64,000 nt of DNA. It comes from Rhodobacterales bacterium HKCCE2091. Its GTDB lineage: Bacteria > Pseudomonadota > Alphaproteobacteria > Rhodobacterales > Rhodobacteraceae. The notes beneath the pieces were generated by a model that was not told where the DNA came from, did not search any database, and saw nothing but the letters and a program-made list of their open reading frames with translations. The translations under genes and the position numbers were made by a program. The stretch spans positions 62,001 through 126,000 of the forward strand of contig WVSL01000007.1 in the NCBI GenBank assembly GCA_015689685.1, read 5' to 3'. Shown here piece by piece: positions 45,405-54,881 of this stretch (position 1 is its first letter; each line of letters begins with the position of its first letter).

Positions 45405-46283
45405 TCAGCGGGTCGGGACGGGCGTTTCGCCGCGGTAGTCGTAGAACCCGCGGTCGGTCTTGCGGCCTAGCCATCCGGCCTCGACGTATTTGGTCAGCAG
45501 CGGACAGGGCCGGTACTTCGTGTCGGCAAGCCCGTCGTGGAGCACATTCATGATCGCCAGACAGGTGTCGAGACCGATGAAGTCGGCCAGTTCCAGCGGC
45601 CCCATCGGGTGGTTCGCGCCGAGCTTCATCGACTCGTCGATGGACCGCACCGAACCCACGCCCTCGTAGAGCGTGTAGACCGCCTCGTTGATCATCGGCA
45701 TCAGGATCCGGTTCACGATGAAGGCCGGGAAATCCTCGGCCGTCGCCGCGGTCTTGCCGATCCGGTCGACCACGGCCTTGCAGGCCTTGAACGTCTCCTC
45801 GTCGGTGGCGATGCCGCGGATCAGCTCCACGAGCTGCATGACCGGGACCGGATTCATGAAGTGGAACCCCATGAACTTCTCTGGCCGGTCGGTGCGGCTG
45901 GCCAGCCTCGTGATCGAGATCGACGAGGTGTTCGAGGTCAGGATCGTGTGCGGCGCGAGATGCGGGACGAGGTCCTCGAAGATCGCCTGTTTCACCGTCT
46001 CGCGCTCGGTCGCGGCCTCGATGATGAGATCGCAGGACCCGAGGTCGGTCAGCTTCAGCGTGGTCGAGATCCGCGCCCGCGCCGCGGCCTTTTCCTCGGC
46101 GGAGATCTTCTCCCGCGCGACCTGGCGGTCCATGTTCCGGTCGATCAGCGTCAGCGCGCCGTCCAGCGCCTCGGTCGAGATGTCGTTCAGGATCACCTCG
46201 TACCCGGCCAGCGCGCAGACATGGGCGATCCCGTTGCCCATCTGCCCCGCGCCCACGATCCCGATGCTGCCGATTTCCGCCAT
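45405..46283 (-). CDS. hbd: 3-hydroxybutyryl-CoA dehydrogenase
   Basis: 292 residues of the short (bacterial) type. The NAD-binding motif is GIVGAGQMGNGIA at 8-20, and the catalytic His141 is in MGFHFMNPVPVM. The usual C-terminal GLDTCLAIM and GRKTDRGFYDY ends follow. It interconverts acetoacetyl-CoA and 3-hydroxybutyryl-CoA in PHB, ethylmalonyl-CoA or beta-oxidation metabolism. Its GGCGGAG ribosome site lies within a hairpin just upstream. Confidence 0.95.
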   Translation of the reverse strand: MAEIGSIGIVGAGQMGNGIAHVCALAGYEVILNDISTEALDGALTLIDRNMDRQVAREKISAEEKAAARARISTTLKLTDLGSCDLIIEAATERETVKQAIFEDLVPHLAPHTILTSNTSSISITRLASRTDRPEKFMGFHFMNPVPVMQLVELIRGIATDEETFKACKAVVDRIGKTAATAEDFPAFIVNRILMPMINEAVYTLYEGVGSVRSIDESMKLGANHPMGPLELADFIGLDTCLAIMNVLHDGLADTKYRPCPLLTKYVEAGWLGRKTDRGFYDYRGETPVPTR

Positions 46284-46290
46284 CACGCCT

Positions 46291-46338
46291 GCTCCGCCGT
46301 CATTCGGCGGGAGCCTAGGGCCTCGCCGCAGCGAGGCC
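46291..46338 (-). promoter_or_regulatory. Two hairpins in the leader of hbd, one covering the ribosome site
   Basis: On the minus strand, GGCCTCGC-TGCG-GCGAGGCC (46338-46319) is followed by GCTCCCGCCG-AATGA-CGGCGGAGC (46314-46291), a 9-bp stem with one bulged C. The ribosome site GGCGGAG is in the 3' arm and the ATG is 7 nt further on. Confidence 0.5.
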
Positions 46339-46459
46339 AAGACCGGAAGTCGCGCCCGGGTCTCGGAAGAATTCGTCTCGATTGCCCGGTTTAGGGCTTT
46401 CGCAACGCCGATGGCCGACCGTGCCCGGACCTGAGTCGATCCTGGCCGAGGAACAGAGG

Positions 46460-47278
46460 ATGAGCATCGAAACCCCGGGCCACGCGCCCCTGGATTACAA
46501 TACCGTGGCCTATCCGGGATCGATGGTGGAGTTTCGCGGCCCCCCCGTCGATCTGGACGCGAAGCAGGTGGTCTGCCTCGGCGGGTCGGAAACCTTCGGC
46601 CGCTTCGTCGCCCATCCCTTCGCGCAGATCCTCTCGGCCTCGCTCGGCCGCCCGGTGGCGAACCTCGGCGCGCTCAACGCGGGGCTGGAACTGATCCTGA
46701 ACGACGGCGCGATCGGCGCGGCGCTCGCCCATGCCGACCAGGTCGTTCTGCAGGTCACCGGCGCGCACCTGATGACGAACCGGTTCTACCGCGTGCACCC
46801 GCGCCGGAACGACCGGTTCCTGCGCGCCTCGACCGCGCTCAGCACCGTCTACCGCAGCACCGACTTCACCGAGTTCCACTTCGTCCGCCACATGCTCTCG
46901 GTCCTCGCGGAGGATTCGCCGGAACGCTTCGCCATCGTGGTCAGCGAATTGCAGGAAGCCTGGACCGCGCGGATGTGTGCCCTGATCGAACGGGTCGAGG
47001 CGCCGGTTCACGTGCTTTGGATCGCCGCCGAACCGCCGGCCGAGACCGCTCGCTCGGTCTCTGACGGGACGGAGCCACTGTTCATCACGAAGGACATGCT
47101 GGAACAGGTCGCCACGGCGGCCGCGACGGTCACGGTCTGCACCGCCAACGACTCCGAACGGGTGCATCCGACCCGGGGAATGTTCTTCGGCCCTCGCGAG
47201 GCCGCGGCCGCGCGGATCCTGCCCGGACCCGCGCAGCACGACCGGGCCGCCGACTTGCTGGCGGCCGCGATCGGCTAG
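46460..47278 (+). CDS. DUF6473 family protein
   Basis: 272 residues from ATG 46460. LDYNTVAYPGSMVEFRGP opens it, and VVCLGGSETFGRFVAHPF is the hallmark of DUF6473, followed by NLGALNAGLELILND. The CLGGxETFGRF and (N)xGxxNAG pattern suggests an SGNH-hydrolase-like or sulfotransferase-like fold, but no catalytic activity is known. It is divergent from hbd and converges with etfA (4-bp gap). Confidence 0.82.
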   Translation: MSIETPGHAPLDYNTVAYPGSMVEFRGPPVDLDAKQVVCLGGSETFGRFVAHPFAQILSASLGRPVANLGALNAGLELILNDGAIGAALAHADQVVLQVTGAHLMTNRFYRVHPRRNDRFLRASTALSTVYRSTDFTEFHFVRHMLSVLAEDSPERFAIVVSELQEAWTARMCALIERVEAPVHVLWIAAEPPAETARSVSDGTEPLFITKDMLEQVATAAATVTVCTANDSERVHPTRGMFFGPREAAAARILPGPAQHDRAADLLAAAIG

Positions 47279-47282
47279 GTCG

Positions 47283-48209
47283 TCAGAGCTTCTCGGTCAG
47301 CTCCGGCACGGCTTCGAACAGGTCCGCGACGAGGCCGTAATCGGCGACCTGGAAGATCGGGGCTTCCTCGTCCTTGTTGATCGCGACGATGACCTTGCTG
47401 TCCTTCATCCCGGCGAGGTGCTGGATCGCGCCTGAGATGCCGACCGCGACGTAGAGCGCGGGCGCCACCACCTTGCCGGTCTGGCCCACCTGCCAGTCGT
47501 TCGGCGCGTAGCCGGAATCGACCGCCGCGCGCGAGGCACCGACCGCCGCGCCGAGCTTGTCGGCCAGCGCCTCGATGATCGCGAACTGTTCCTGAGAGCC
47601 GACGCCGCGGCCGCCGGACACGACGATGCCCGCGCTGGTCAGCTCCGGGCGGTCGCTTTCGGCCACCTTGTCCTCGACCCATTCGGACAGGCCCGACGCG
47701 CCCGGCGCGTCGATGGTCTCGACCGGGGCCGACCCGCCCGCGGGTGCGGCGTCGAAGGTCGAGGTCCGAAAGGTGATGACCTTCTTCGGATCCGCCGACT
47801 TCACCGTCTGGATCGCGTTGCCCGCGTAGATCGGGCGCTCGAAGGTGTCGCCGTCCACGACCGCGGTCGCGTCCGAGATCACCATCACGTCGAGCAGCGC
47901 GGCGACACGCGGCATCACGTTCTTCGCGTCGGTCGTCGCCGGGGCCACGATGTGCTCGTAGTCGTCGGCAAGGCCGACGATCAGCTCGGCAGTCGCCTCC
48001 GCGAGACGGTGGCCGAGCGCCGGGCCTTCCGCGACCAGCACCTTCGACACGCCCTCGATCGTCGCGGCCTCGTCCGCCGCGGCCTTGGCCGATGCGCCCG
48101 CGGCCAGGACGGTCACGTCGCCGAGCGCCTTCGCCGCCGACACCGCCTTCGCGGTTGCGTCCATCGAAAGCTCGCCGTTGTTGATCTCTGCCAGGAGAAG
48201 AACAGCCAT
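47283..48209 (-). CDS. etfA: Electron transfer flavoprotein subunit alpha
   Basis: 308 residues. The FAD-binding C-terminal part has [42 protein letters not shown], in parts, and [11 protein letters not shown], all typical. With EtfB it takes electrons from acyl-CoA dehydrogenases such as Mcd and passes them to ETF-ubiquinone oxidoreductase. It overlaps etfB by 1 bp. Confidence 0.97.
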   Translation of the reverse strand: MAVLLLAEINNGELSMDATAKAVSAAKALGDVTVLAAGASAKAAADEAATIEGVSKVLVAEGPALGHRLAEATAELIVGLADDYEHIVAPATTDAKNVMPRVAALLDVMVISDATAVVDGDTFERPIYAGNAIQTVKSADPKKVITFRTSTFDAAPAGGSAPVETIDAPGASGLSEWVEDKVAESDRPELTSAGIVVSGGRGVGSQEQFAIIEALADKLGAAVGASRAAVDSGYAPNDWQVGQTGKVVAPALYVAVGISGAIQHLAGMKDSKVIVAINKDEEAPIFQVADYGLVADLFEAVPELTEKL

Positions 48210-48970
48210 CAGATCACCCCCGCTTCGTTCTTCAGCTTCTCGATCAGCTCGTCGACGGAGCCGACCATGACGCCCGCCTTGCGCGCCTCGGGCTCGGCGG
48301 TCTTCACGACCGAGAGCCGCGGGGTGACGTCGACGCCGTAATCGGCGGCGGTCTTTTCATCCAGCGGCTTCTTCTTCGCCTTCATGATGTTCGGCAGCGA
48401 GGCATACCGCGGCTCGTTCAGGCGCAGGTCGACGGTCACGATGGCCGGCAGCTTCACCTTGATCGTCTGCAGCCCGCCATCGACCTCTCGGGTCACGTTG
48501 GCGCTGTCGCCGTCGATCTCGACCTTCGAGGCGAAGGTCGCCTGCGCCCAACCCGTCAGCGCCGCCAGCATCTGCCCGGTCGCGTTCATGTCGTTGTCGA
48601 TCGCCTGTTTCCCGGCGAGCACGAGACCCGGCTGTTCCTCGTCGATCACGGCCTTGAGGATCTTGGCGACCGCGAGCGGCTCGATGTCCTGGTGCACGTC
48701 GTCGGCGGCGACCACGAGGATCGCCCGGTCGGCGCCCATCGCAAGCGCGGTCCGCAGCGTTTCCTGCGCCTGTTTCACGCCGATGGAAACCGCGATGACC
48801 TCTTCGGCCTTGCCGGCTTCCTTCAGGCGGATCGCCTCCTCGACCGCGATCTCGTCGAACGGGTTCATCGACATCTTCACGTTCGCAAGATCGACACCGG
48901 ACCCGTCCGCCTTCACGCGAACCTTCACGTTGTAGTCGATCACGCGCTTCACGGGCACAATGACCTTCAT
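48209..48970 (-). CDS. etfB: Electron transfer flavoprotein subunit beta
   Basis: 253 residues, starting [20 protein letters not shown]. The ETF-beta signature is within [52 protein letters not shown] (only its ends are given as diagnostic: VTREVDGG and [10 protein letters not shown]). It binds AMP and contacts the acyl-CoA dehydrogenase. It is the first gene of the etfBA pair. Confidence 0.97.
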   Translation of the reverse strand: MKVIVPVKRVIDYNVKVRVKADGSGVDLANVKMSMNPFDEIAVEEAIRLKEAGKAEEVIAVSIGVKQAQETLRTALAMGADRAILVVAADDVHQDIEPLAVAKILKAVIDEEQPGLVLAGKQAIDNDMNATGQMLAALTGWAQATFASKVEIDGDSANVTREVDGGLQTIKVKLPAIVTVDLRLNEPRYASLPNIMKAKKKPLDEKTAADYGVDVTPRLSVVKTAEPEARKAGVMVGSVDELIEKLKNEAGVI

Positions 48971-49101
48971 GCGTGCATCTCCCTTGTTCGCCGCGCGGGT
49001 CGCGGCCGTCCACGTGGTGTTAACGTCCGATCAGGAAGGAAAACAGTGCAAAATCGACGCGCCGGAGGCCGCCGCCGTCCGATGACGCCGCGTAGGTCCG
49101 G

Positions 49102-49782
49102 TCAGCCGGGCGTCGCGGCGCGAACCAGCTCGACCATCACGGCGGCGTAGGTCACCGCGGTAGCGACCAGTACGAAGACGTGCCAGATCGTGTTGTGGAA
49201 CGGCAGGCGTTCCCAGACGAAGAACACCACCCCCGCGGTATAGGTCACCCCGCCGATCGCGAGGAGGACGAGGCCGGCGGTCGAGAGCCCCGACAGGGCG
49301 GAGCCGTAGAACGCCACCCCGGCCCATCCGAGCGCGAGGTAGAGCATCAGCGCGATGAGCCGCAGGCCGCGCGGGCCGAACATGATCATGGACGCCCCGG
49401 CCAGCGCGACCGACCAGATACCGGCGAGGAACCAGCCCGCCTGTGTGCCCGTCAGCGCCAGGACCGGCGTGTAGGTGCCCGCGATCTTCAGGTAGATCGC
49501 CGACTGGTCGATCCGCCGCAGACGGTCGGTCCAGCCCGCCACCTGGATCATGTTGTAAAGCGCCGAGCACAGCAGCATCGCGATCAGCGTGACGCCGTAG
49601 ACCGCCACCGCCGTCACCGCCTTCGCCTCCCCGATCCAGACCGCCGCGAGCGTCACGAGGATCGGCGCGGCGATAAGCGCCAGCGTCAGGCCCGAGACAT
49701 GCACCACGGCGTCCGAGATGTACTCGGCCCGGCTGTAGACCTGCGGGATGCGGCGGGGAAGGATGGCGGTGTCTCCTGTCAC
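49102..49782 (-). CDS. trhA: PAQR-type membrane homeostasis protein TrhA (hemolysin III family)
   Basis: 226 residues with seven membrane helices. The three conserved elements of the family are SRAEYISDAVVHVSG at the N-terminus, ALYNM with RRIDQSAIYLKIAGTYTPV, in parts, and HNTIWHVFVLVATAVTY. The Ser, His and Asp residues of the hydrolase-like metal site are therefore present. Related proteins maintain membrane fluidity. It lies 131 bp upstream of etfB on the same strand. Confidence 0.93.
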   Translation of the reverse strand: MTGDTAILPRRIPQVYSRAEYISDAVVHVSGLTLALIAAPILVTLAAVWIGEAKAVTAVAVYGVTLIAMLLCSALYNMIQVAGWTDRLRRIDQSAIYLKIAGTYTPVLALTGTQAGWFLAGIWSVALAGASMIMFGPRGLRLIALMLYLALGWAGVAFYGSALSGLSTAGLVLLAIGGVTYTAGVVFFVWERLPFHNTIWHVFVLVATAVTYAAVMVELVRAATPG

Positions 49783-50116
49783 TGGTCACTGTCGCCGGAC
49801 GGGAGCCGTTCGGCCGGTTTCAGGCTACACCCGGCCCGCCCGTTGCCGCAACGGCGACGCCGCGAACGGACCCTACGGAAACACACCGTGCGCGACTTCG
49901 CGCCGCGCCGGGGTCGGTCCGGGCCTTTTCGCCGCGCTTTCCGTGTGGGGAGGGTCGTGGCTGGAATGGGCGGAACCCGTTGGCGCGTGGAGTGCAACGG
50001 GCGATTGAGGCGGCTTGGCCGGTCAGTTCGTATCCGGCAACGGGCCGATTCGCGGCAACGAGTGGGCTGACTACCGCCGCCCGGTCAGGCGTGGATACCG
50101 GGCCGGGTCCGACCGG
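49783..50116. other. Gene-free stretch, 334 bp
   Basis: Both flanking genes are on the minus strand. Several short frames are open but none has a ribosome site or protein-like composition. I saw no repeat, strong hairpin or recognisable site. It probably holds the promoter of trhA. Confidence 0.6.
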
Positions 50117-50689
50117 TCAGCGGTTCGCGCCGGGCTGCCACAGGACGTCACCCTTGCCGTCGTCGTTCGCGATACGCGCGGCGACGAAGAACCAGTCGGA
50201 CAGGCGGTTGAGATACCGGATCGCCTCGGGGTTCACCGGCTCGGCGGCGGCGAGCGTGACGCAGAGCCGTTCGGCCCGGCGGCAGACGGTGCGGCAGAGA
50301 TGCAGGTGCGCGGCAAGCGCGGACCCGCCCGGCAGGATGAAGCTGCGGAGCGGGGACAGGCGCGCGTTCATCGCGTCGATCTCCGATTCCAGCCGCTCGG
50401 TCTGCGACGCGACCATGCGGAGCGGCGTGTACTCGCGCTCGTCGTCCTTGTCCTGGTCCGGCGTGCAGAGATCGGCGCCGAGGTCGAAGAGATCGTTCTG
50501 GATCCGCGTCAGAGCCTCCAGCGCCGCGCCCTCCGCATGCAGCCGTGCGACGCCGATCACCGCGTTCAGTTCGTCCGCGGTGCCGTAGGCCGTGACCCGT
50601 GCGCCGTCCTTCGGCACCCGGCTGCCGTCGCCGAGCGCGGTGTCGCCCTTGTCGCCGGTGCGCGTGTAGATCTTGTTCAGAACGACCAT
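50117..50689 (-). CDS. Cob(I)yrinic acid a,c-diamide adenosyltransferase, PduO type
   Basis: 190 residues. The N-terminal YTRTGDKGDTALGDGSRVPKD is the ATP-binding motif of the PduO-type family, and AYGTADELNAVIG follows. The C-terminal RTVCRRAER and RYLNRLSDWFFVAAR are also characteristic. It adenosylates cobalamin, the cofactor needed by methylmalonyl-CoA and ethylmalonyl-CoA mutases of the ethylmalonyl-CoA pathway. The next upstream gene ends 3 bp before its start. Confidence 0.94.
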   Translation of the reverse strand: MVVLNKIYTRTGDKGDTALGDGSRVPKDGARVTAYGTADELNAVIGVARLHAEGAALEALTRIQNDLFDLGADLCTPDQDKDDEREYTPLRMVASQTERLESEIDAMNARLSPLRSFILPGGSALAAHLHLCRTVCRRAERLCVTLAAAEPVNPEAIRYLNRLSDWFFVAARIANDDGKGDVLWQPGANR

Positions 50690-50692
50690 GTC

Positions 50693-50893
50693 TCAGGACC
50701 CTCCGCTGCCGCGCAGCCAGACCACCAGCAGGATGACGAGAACGGCGAGCGCCTGGAGCCCGAGCCGCCAGCGCATCAGCTTGTTGGCGTTGTTGCGGTT
50801 GTACTCGCCGCCGCGCCGGAACGCGTTGATGCCGAGCGCGAGCACGACGACGACCGCGAGACAGGCGATCAGGACGATGGTGGAGGCGGGCAT
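50693..50893 (-). CDS. Small twin-transmembrane-helix protein
   Basis: 66 residues. Two helices (TIVLIACLAVVVVLALGI and LGLQALAVLVILLVVWL) flank a short basic loop RRGGEYNRNNANKLMRWR. This is the pattern of the twin transmembrane helix small proteins related to HIG1, common upstream of PduO in alphaproteobacteria. Members elsewhere interact with respiratory complexes; the role here is unknown. Confidence 0.85.
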   Translation of the reverse strand: MPASTIVLIACLAVVVVLALGINAFRRGGEYNRNNANKLMRWRLGLQALAVLVILLVVWLRGSGGS

Positions 50894-50909
50894 GTCGGGT
50901 CTCCCTGTG

Positions 50910-51740
50910 TCAGAGCCGGGCCGTGATCGCGTCGATGGCCCGCTGCGGCAGGATGCGGCGCAGGGCCTCGGCGATGTGGGTCGCAGGGGTAATATGGTAT
51001 CGCGGGTGCGGATTTCCGCTTTCGAGCGCGTGGATCAGCCTGTTCGTCACCGCCTGCGGCTCGCGCTGGAACGGCGCACGGGGGCCGGGCTGGTAGAGAA
51101 ACGGCAGCAGTTCGGTTTCGTACTTCGCCCGCACGGCGGAGCTTTCCCAGTTAACCCACTTCTCGAAATGCGGGATCGAGTTGACCCGGAACTTCGACGG
51201 GATCGGCCCGGTGTTGAGCGTGATGACGCGGATGCCGGTGCCCCGAAGCTCGATCCGGAGCGTGTCGGTCAGGCCCTCCAGCGCGTGTTTGGACGCGTTG
51301 TAGGCCCCGCGCCAGCGCATGACGTGGCGGCCGAAGCCCGAGGAATGCTGCACGATCCGGCCCGCGCCCTGCGCCCGCATCACCGGGATCGCGCGGCGGG
51401 TCAGGTGGTGGAGCCCGATCACGTTGGTCTCGAATATCTCGCGCAGCGCGCCGGTGGGCAGGTCCTCGACCGCGCCGGGCAGGCCGAAGCCCGCGTTGTT
51501 GAACACCGCGTCGATCCGGCCGCCGGACAGGCGCATCGCGGCGTCGAAACCCGCGTCGATGGAGGCCTCGTCGGCCATGTCCATGATCTCGGCATCGAAG
51601 CCTTCCGCGCGCAGGCGCTCGACATCGGCCTCCTTCCGGGCGGTGGCGATGACGCGCCAGCCCGGACGGGTCCGGAACGCCCGCGCGGCGTGTTCGCCGA
51701 GGCCGGAGGAACAGCCGGTTATGAGCAGGACCCGATCCAT
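50910..51740 (-). CDS. Short-chain dehydrogenase/reductase
   Basis: 276 residues from ATG 51740; an upstream in-frame start at 51776 adds 12 residues without family support. The cofactor motif TGCSSGLG is at 8-15, NNAGFG follows at about 90, the catalytic Ser is in VQHSSGFG, and YNASKHALEG holds Tyr and Lys. It is a classical SDR, NADP-preferring judging by ATARKEADVERL after the second strand. The substrate is unknown. Confidence 0.92.
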   Translation of the reverse strand: MDRVLLITGCSSGLGEHAARAFRTRPGWRVIATARKEADVERLRAEGFDAEIMDMADEASIDAGFDAAMRLSGGRIDAVFNNAGFGLPGAVEDLPTGALREIFETNVIGLHHLTRRAIPVMRAQGAGRIVQHSSGFGRHVMRWRGAYNASKHALEGLTDTLRIELRGTGIRVITLNTGPIPSKFRVNSIPHFEKWVNWESSAVRAKYETELLPFLYQPGPRAPFQREPQAVTNRLIHALESGNPHPRYHITPATHIAEALRRILPQRAIDAITARL

Positions 51741-51796
51741 CGCGCCCTGCCTAAGGGAGCCCCCGGTTCGGCGCAATGGGGTCGCGGGGCGGTATC

Positions 51797-52369
51797 TCAG
51801 GGCGCGGTCGGCGACAGGAAATCGCCCGACATGAAGCCTTCGAGGCCCGAGGCGGTGTCGCGGATACGGAACCAGCCGTCCGGCGCGGTTTCCAGCATCT
51901 CGGTCGGGGTGCCGAAGGTCAGCGCGGTGACGATGTCGGTCTCCGTCGACGGCCCGGCGCGCAGGTTCACGCGGTCGCCCGTGACGTAGAGGATCGTGGC
52001 GCCGTCGGCGGGCGCCTGCACCGGGGCGGGGTCTGCGGCCGGTGCGGGGGGCGGCGGGGTCCCGGCCTCTTCCGCGGCCTCCGGCTCGTCCGACGTCGCG
52101 GCGTCCACCGGTTCGGGGACCGGCACCGCCGCGGCCTCGGTCTCGCGCTCCGGTTGCAGCGGGCGGATGACCCGGTCGACATGCCAGCTCTCGCCGGTCT
52201 CGACCACGATCTCGTCGGGCACGGCAGCCTGTGTGGTGCGGACCGGCCCCGGCGGCGGCGCGGCGCGCCCGGTTTCGGCCTCGGACACGTCGGCAGGCTC
52301 CAGCGCCTCGGGCAGGATCACGTAGGCGGCGTAGATGCAGATCAGGAGCAGGACGGAGAGACGAAGCAT
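51797..52369 (-). CDS. SH3-domain protein, membrane-anchored
   Basis: 190 residues. The N-terminal MLRLSVLLLICIYAAYVILPEAL is a single membrane segment or uncleaved signal. A proline/alanine/glutamate-rich linker (about 28-120) follows. The C-terminal 65 residues form an SH3_3 domain (YVTGDRVNLRAGPSTETDIVTAL and GWFRIRD). Bacterial SH3 domains of this type bind cell wall peptides, so an envelope role is likely. It is divergent from parC, with 196 bp between. Confidence 0.87.
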   Translation of the reverse strand: MLRLSVLLLICIYAAYVILPEALEPADVSEAETGRAAPPPGPVRTTQAAVPDEIVVETGESWHVDRVIRPLQPERETEAAAVPVPEPVDAATSDEPEAAEEAGTPPPPAPAADPAPVQAPADGATILYVTGDRVNLRAGPSTETDIVTALTFGTPTEMLETAPDGWFRIRDTASGLEGFMSGDFLSPTAP

Positions 52370-52565
52370 GGCGCCCAGTCTATGCCCTGCGCCGCGCGGG
52401 GAAAACGGGCATTCCGTGCCGCCGTTCCCCCCTGCGGCCCGGTGACGCGCGGCGGCGGCACGCGCACGCCCCCGCCGCACCCGCGCCCGTGCCGCGCCGG
52501 AATGACGCCCGCCGCCACCGTCCGAGCCTTGCCGGGCGGGGGTTCTGCGCGTATCAGGCGGGACA

Positions 52566-54872
52566 ATGAGCGAGCAGGACGAACCAGAGGACGAAAGCGG
52601 CCACGTCGCCGAGCCGCTGTCGCGTGCCATCGGCGCGCGCTACCTGCAATACGCCCTGTCCACCATCATGCACCGCGCCCTGCCCGACGCGCGCGACGGG
52701 CTGAAGCCGGTACACCGCCGCATCCTCTACGCCATGCGCGAACTGCGCCTGTCCTCGACCGGCGGGTTCCGCAAGTCCGCGAAGATCTCCGGCGACGTGA
52801 TGGGCAACTACCACCCGCATGGCAACCAGGCGATCTACGATGCGATGGCGCGGCTGGCGCAGGATTTCACCATCCGCTACCCGCTGGTCGACGGGCAGGG
52901 CAACTTCGGCAACATCGACGGCGACAACCCGGCGGCCGAACGCTACACCGAGGCCCGCCTGACCGCCGCCGCCGAGGCGCTGCTGGAAGGCCTGGCCGAG
53001 GACGCGGTCGATTTCCGCGACAACTACGACGGCACCCTGCGCGAACCGGAGGTGCTGCCGGCGGCCTATCCGAACCTGCTGGCGAACGGGTCCAGCGGGA
53101 TCGCGGTCGGCATGGCGACGAACATCCCGCCGCACAACATCGACGAGCTGATCGAGGCCTGCCTGCATCTCATCAGGACGCCCGACGCGCGCGACGATAC
53201 GCTGCTGAACTACGTGAAGGGCCCGGACTTCCCGACCGGCGGCGTGATCGTCGAACCGGCCGAGAGCATGGCCGAGACCTACCGCACCGGCCGCGGCGCG
53301 TTCCGCCTGCGCGCGAAGTGGGAAACGGAGGACCTTGGCCGGGGCCAGTGGCAGATCGTCGTCACCGAGATCCCCTACCAGGTGCAGAAGTCGAAGCTGA
53401 TCGAGCGGCTGGCGGAACTGATCCAGCTGAAGAAGGTGCCGATCCTCGCCGACGTGCGCGACGAGAGCGCCGAGGACATCCGCATCGTCCTGGAACCCCG
53501 CGCCCGAACGGTCGACGCCGAGGTGCTGATGGGGATGCTGTTCCGCAACTCCGACCTGGAGACGCGTTTCAGCCTCAACATGAACGTCCTGATCGACGGC
53601 CGCACGCCGAAGGTCTGTTCGCTGAAGGAAGTGCTGCGCGCCTTCCTCGACCACCGCCGCGACGTTCTGATCCGGCGCAGCCAGCACCGGATGGACAAGA
53701 TCGACCACCGGCTCGAGGTGCTCGAAGGCCTGATGATCGCCTTCCTGAACCTCGACCGCGTGATCGACATCATCCGCTACGACGACGACCCGAAGGCCGC
53801 GCTGATGCGCGAGGACTGGGGCCGGGACTTCGTGCGCGCGATGTCCGAGAAGGACTACGTCAGCCCGCCGCCGGGCGAGGGCGAGCTGACCGACCTGCAG
53901 GCCGAGTCGATCCTGAACATGCGGCTCCGCAGCCTGCGGCGTCTGGAGGAGATGGAACTCAGGCGCGAACAGGACGCACTGATGGCCGAGCGCGAGGAAC
54001 TGGACGACCTGCTGGAGAACGAGAGCGTCCAGTGGGCGAAGATCTCCGACGAGCTGAAGGACGTCCGCAAGAAATTCGGCAAGTCCGCCCCCGGCGGCGC
54101 CCGCCGCACCACCTTCGCCGAGGCCGGCGAGGTGCAGGAGGTTCCGATCGAGGCGATGATCGAGCGCGAGCCGATCACCGTCGTCTGCTCGGTCATGGGG
54201 TGGATCCGGGCGCTCAAGGGCCACAACGACCTGGCCGCCGAAGTGAAGTTCCGCGACGGCGACGGACCGCGCTTCGCCTTCCACGCCGAGACCACGGACA
54301 AGATCCTGGCTTTCGGAAACAATGGCCGCTTCTACACGATTTCTGCCACAAATTTGCCCGGAGGCCGTGGCATGGGGGAACCTGTCCGCCTGATGGTGGA
54401 CATGCCCAACGAGGTCGAAATCGTGGAGCTCTTCGTGCACCGACCGGATCGCAAGCTGCTGGTGGCCTCGTCGGCCGGGGACGGTTTCGTCGTCCCCGAG
54501 ACCGATGTCGCCGCGCAGACGCGGGCCGGGAAACAGGTGCTCAATGTTCGGGACGGGACCGCCGCGCGCGTGTGCCGCCCGATCGAGGAGGGCGACGATC
54601 ACGTCGCCTGCATCGGCGAGAACCGCAAGCTGCTGGTTTTCGCACTGGACGACCTGCCCGAGATGTCTCGGGGCAAGGGCGTCCGGCTCCAGAAGTTCAA
54701 GGACGGGGGTCTTTCCGACGCCCGCACCTTCAGGCTCGATGCGGGCCTGAGCTGGCAGGACCCCGCCGGCCGTACCCGCACCGAGACCGATCTGACCGAG
54801 TGGACGGGCAACAGAGCCTCCGCGGGGCGCATGGCGCCGCGTGGTTTTCCACGGGACAATCGGTTTACCTGA
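52566..54872 (+). CDS. parC: DNA topoisomerase IV subunit A
   Basis: 768 residues. It is the breakage-reunion subunit that decatenates daughter chromosomes, with active-site Tyr127 in [10 protein letters not shown]. The N-terminal [27 protein letters not shown], in parts, and [20 protein letters not shown] are typical of ParC. The shorter C-terminal beta-propeller region distinguishes it from GyrA. In the quinolone region, [14 protein letters not shown] has Asn87, Gln88 and Asp92 where E. coli has Asp79, Ser80 and Glu84. parE is not in the window. Confidence 0.95.
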   Translation: MSEQDEPEDESGHVAEPLSRAIGARYLQYALSTIMHRALPDARDGLKPVHRRILYAMRELRLSSTGGFRKSAKISGDVMGNYHPHGNQAIYDAMARLAQDFTIRYPLVDGQGNFGNIDGDNPAAERYTEARLTAAAEALLEGLAEDAVDFRDNYDGTLREPEVLPAAYPNLLANGSSGIAVGMATNIPPHNIDELIEACLHLIRTPDARDDTLLNYVKGPDFPTGGVIVEPAESMAETYRTGRGAFRLRAKWETEDLGRGQWQIVVTEIPYQVQKSKLIERLAELIQLKKVPILADVRDESAEDIRIVLEPRARTVDAEVLMGMLFRNSDLETRFSLNMNVLIDGRTPKVCSLKEVLRAFLDHRRDVLIRRSQHRMDKIDHRLEVLEGLMIAFLNLDRVIDIIRYDDDPKAALMREDWGRDFVRAMSEKDYVSPPPGEGELTDLQAESILNMRLRSLRRLEEMELRREQDALMAEREELDDLLENESVQWAKISDELKDVRKKFGKSAPGGARRTTFAEAGEVQEVPIEAMIEREPITVVCSVMGWIRALKGHNDLAAEVKFRDGDGPRFAFHAETTDKILAFGNNGRFYTISATNLPGGRGMGEPVRLMVDMPNEVEIVELFVHRPDRKLLVASSAGDGFVVPETDVAAQTRAGKQVLNVRDGTAARVCRPIEEGDDHVACIGENRKLLVFALDDLPEMSRGKGVRLQKFKDGGLSDARTFRLDAGLSWQDPAGRTRTETDLTEWTGNRASAGRMAPRGFPRDNRFT

Positions 54873-54881
54873 AGGGGCGAA

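Noticed and set aside
48971-49101. A sigma-70 type promoter upstream of etfB
   Set aside because: TTGCAC and a TTAAC stretch are visible on the minus strand, but the hexamers and spacing are too poor to call a promoter from sequence alone.
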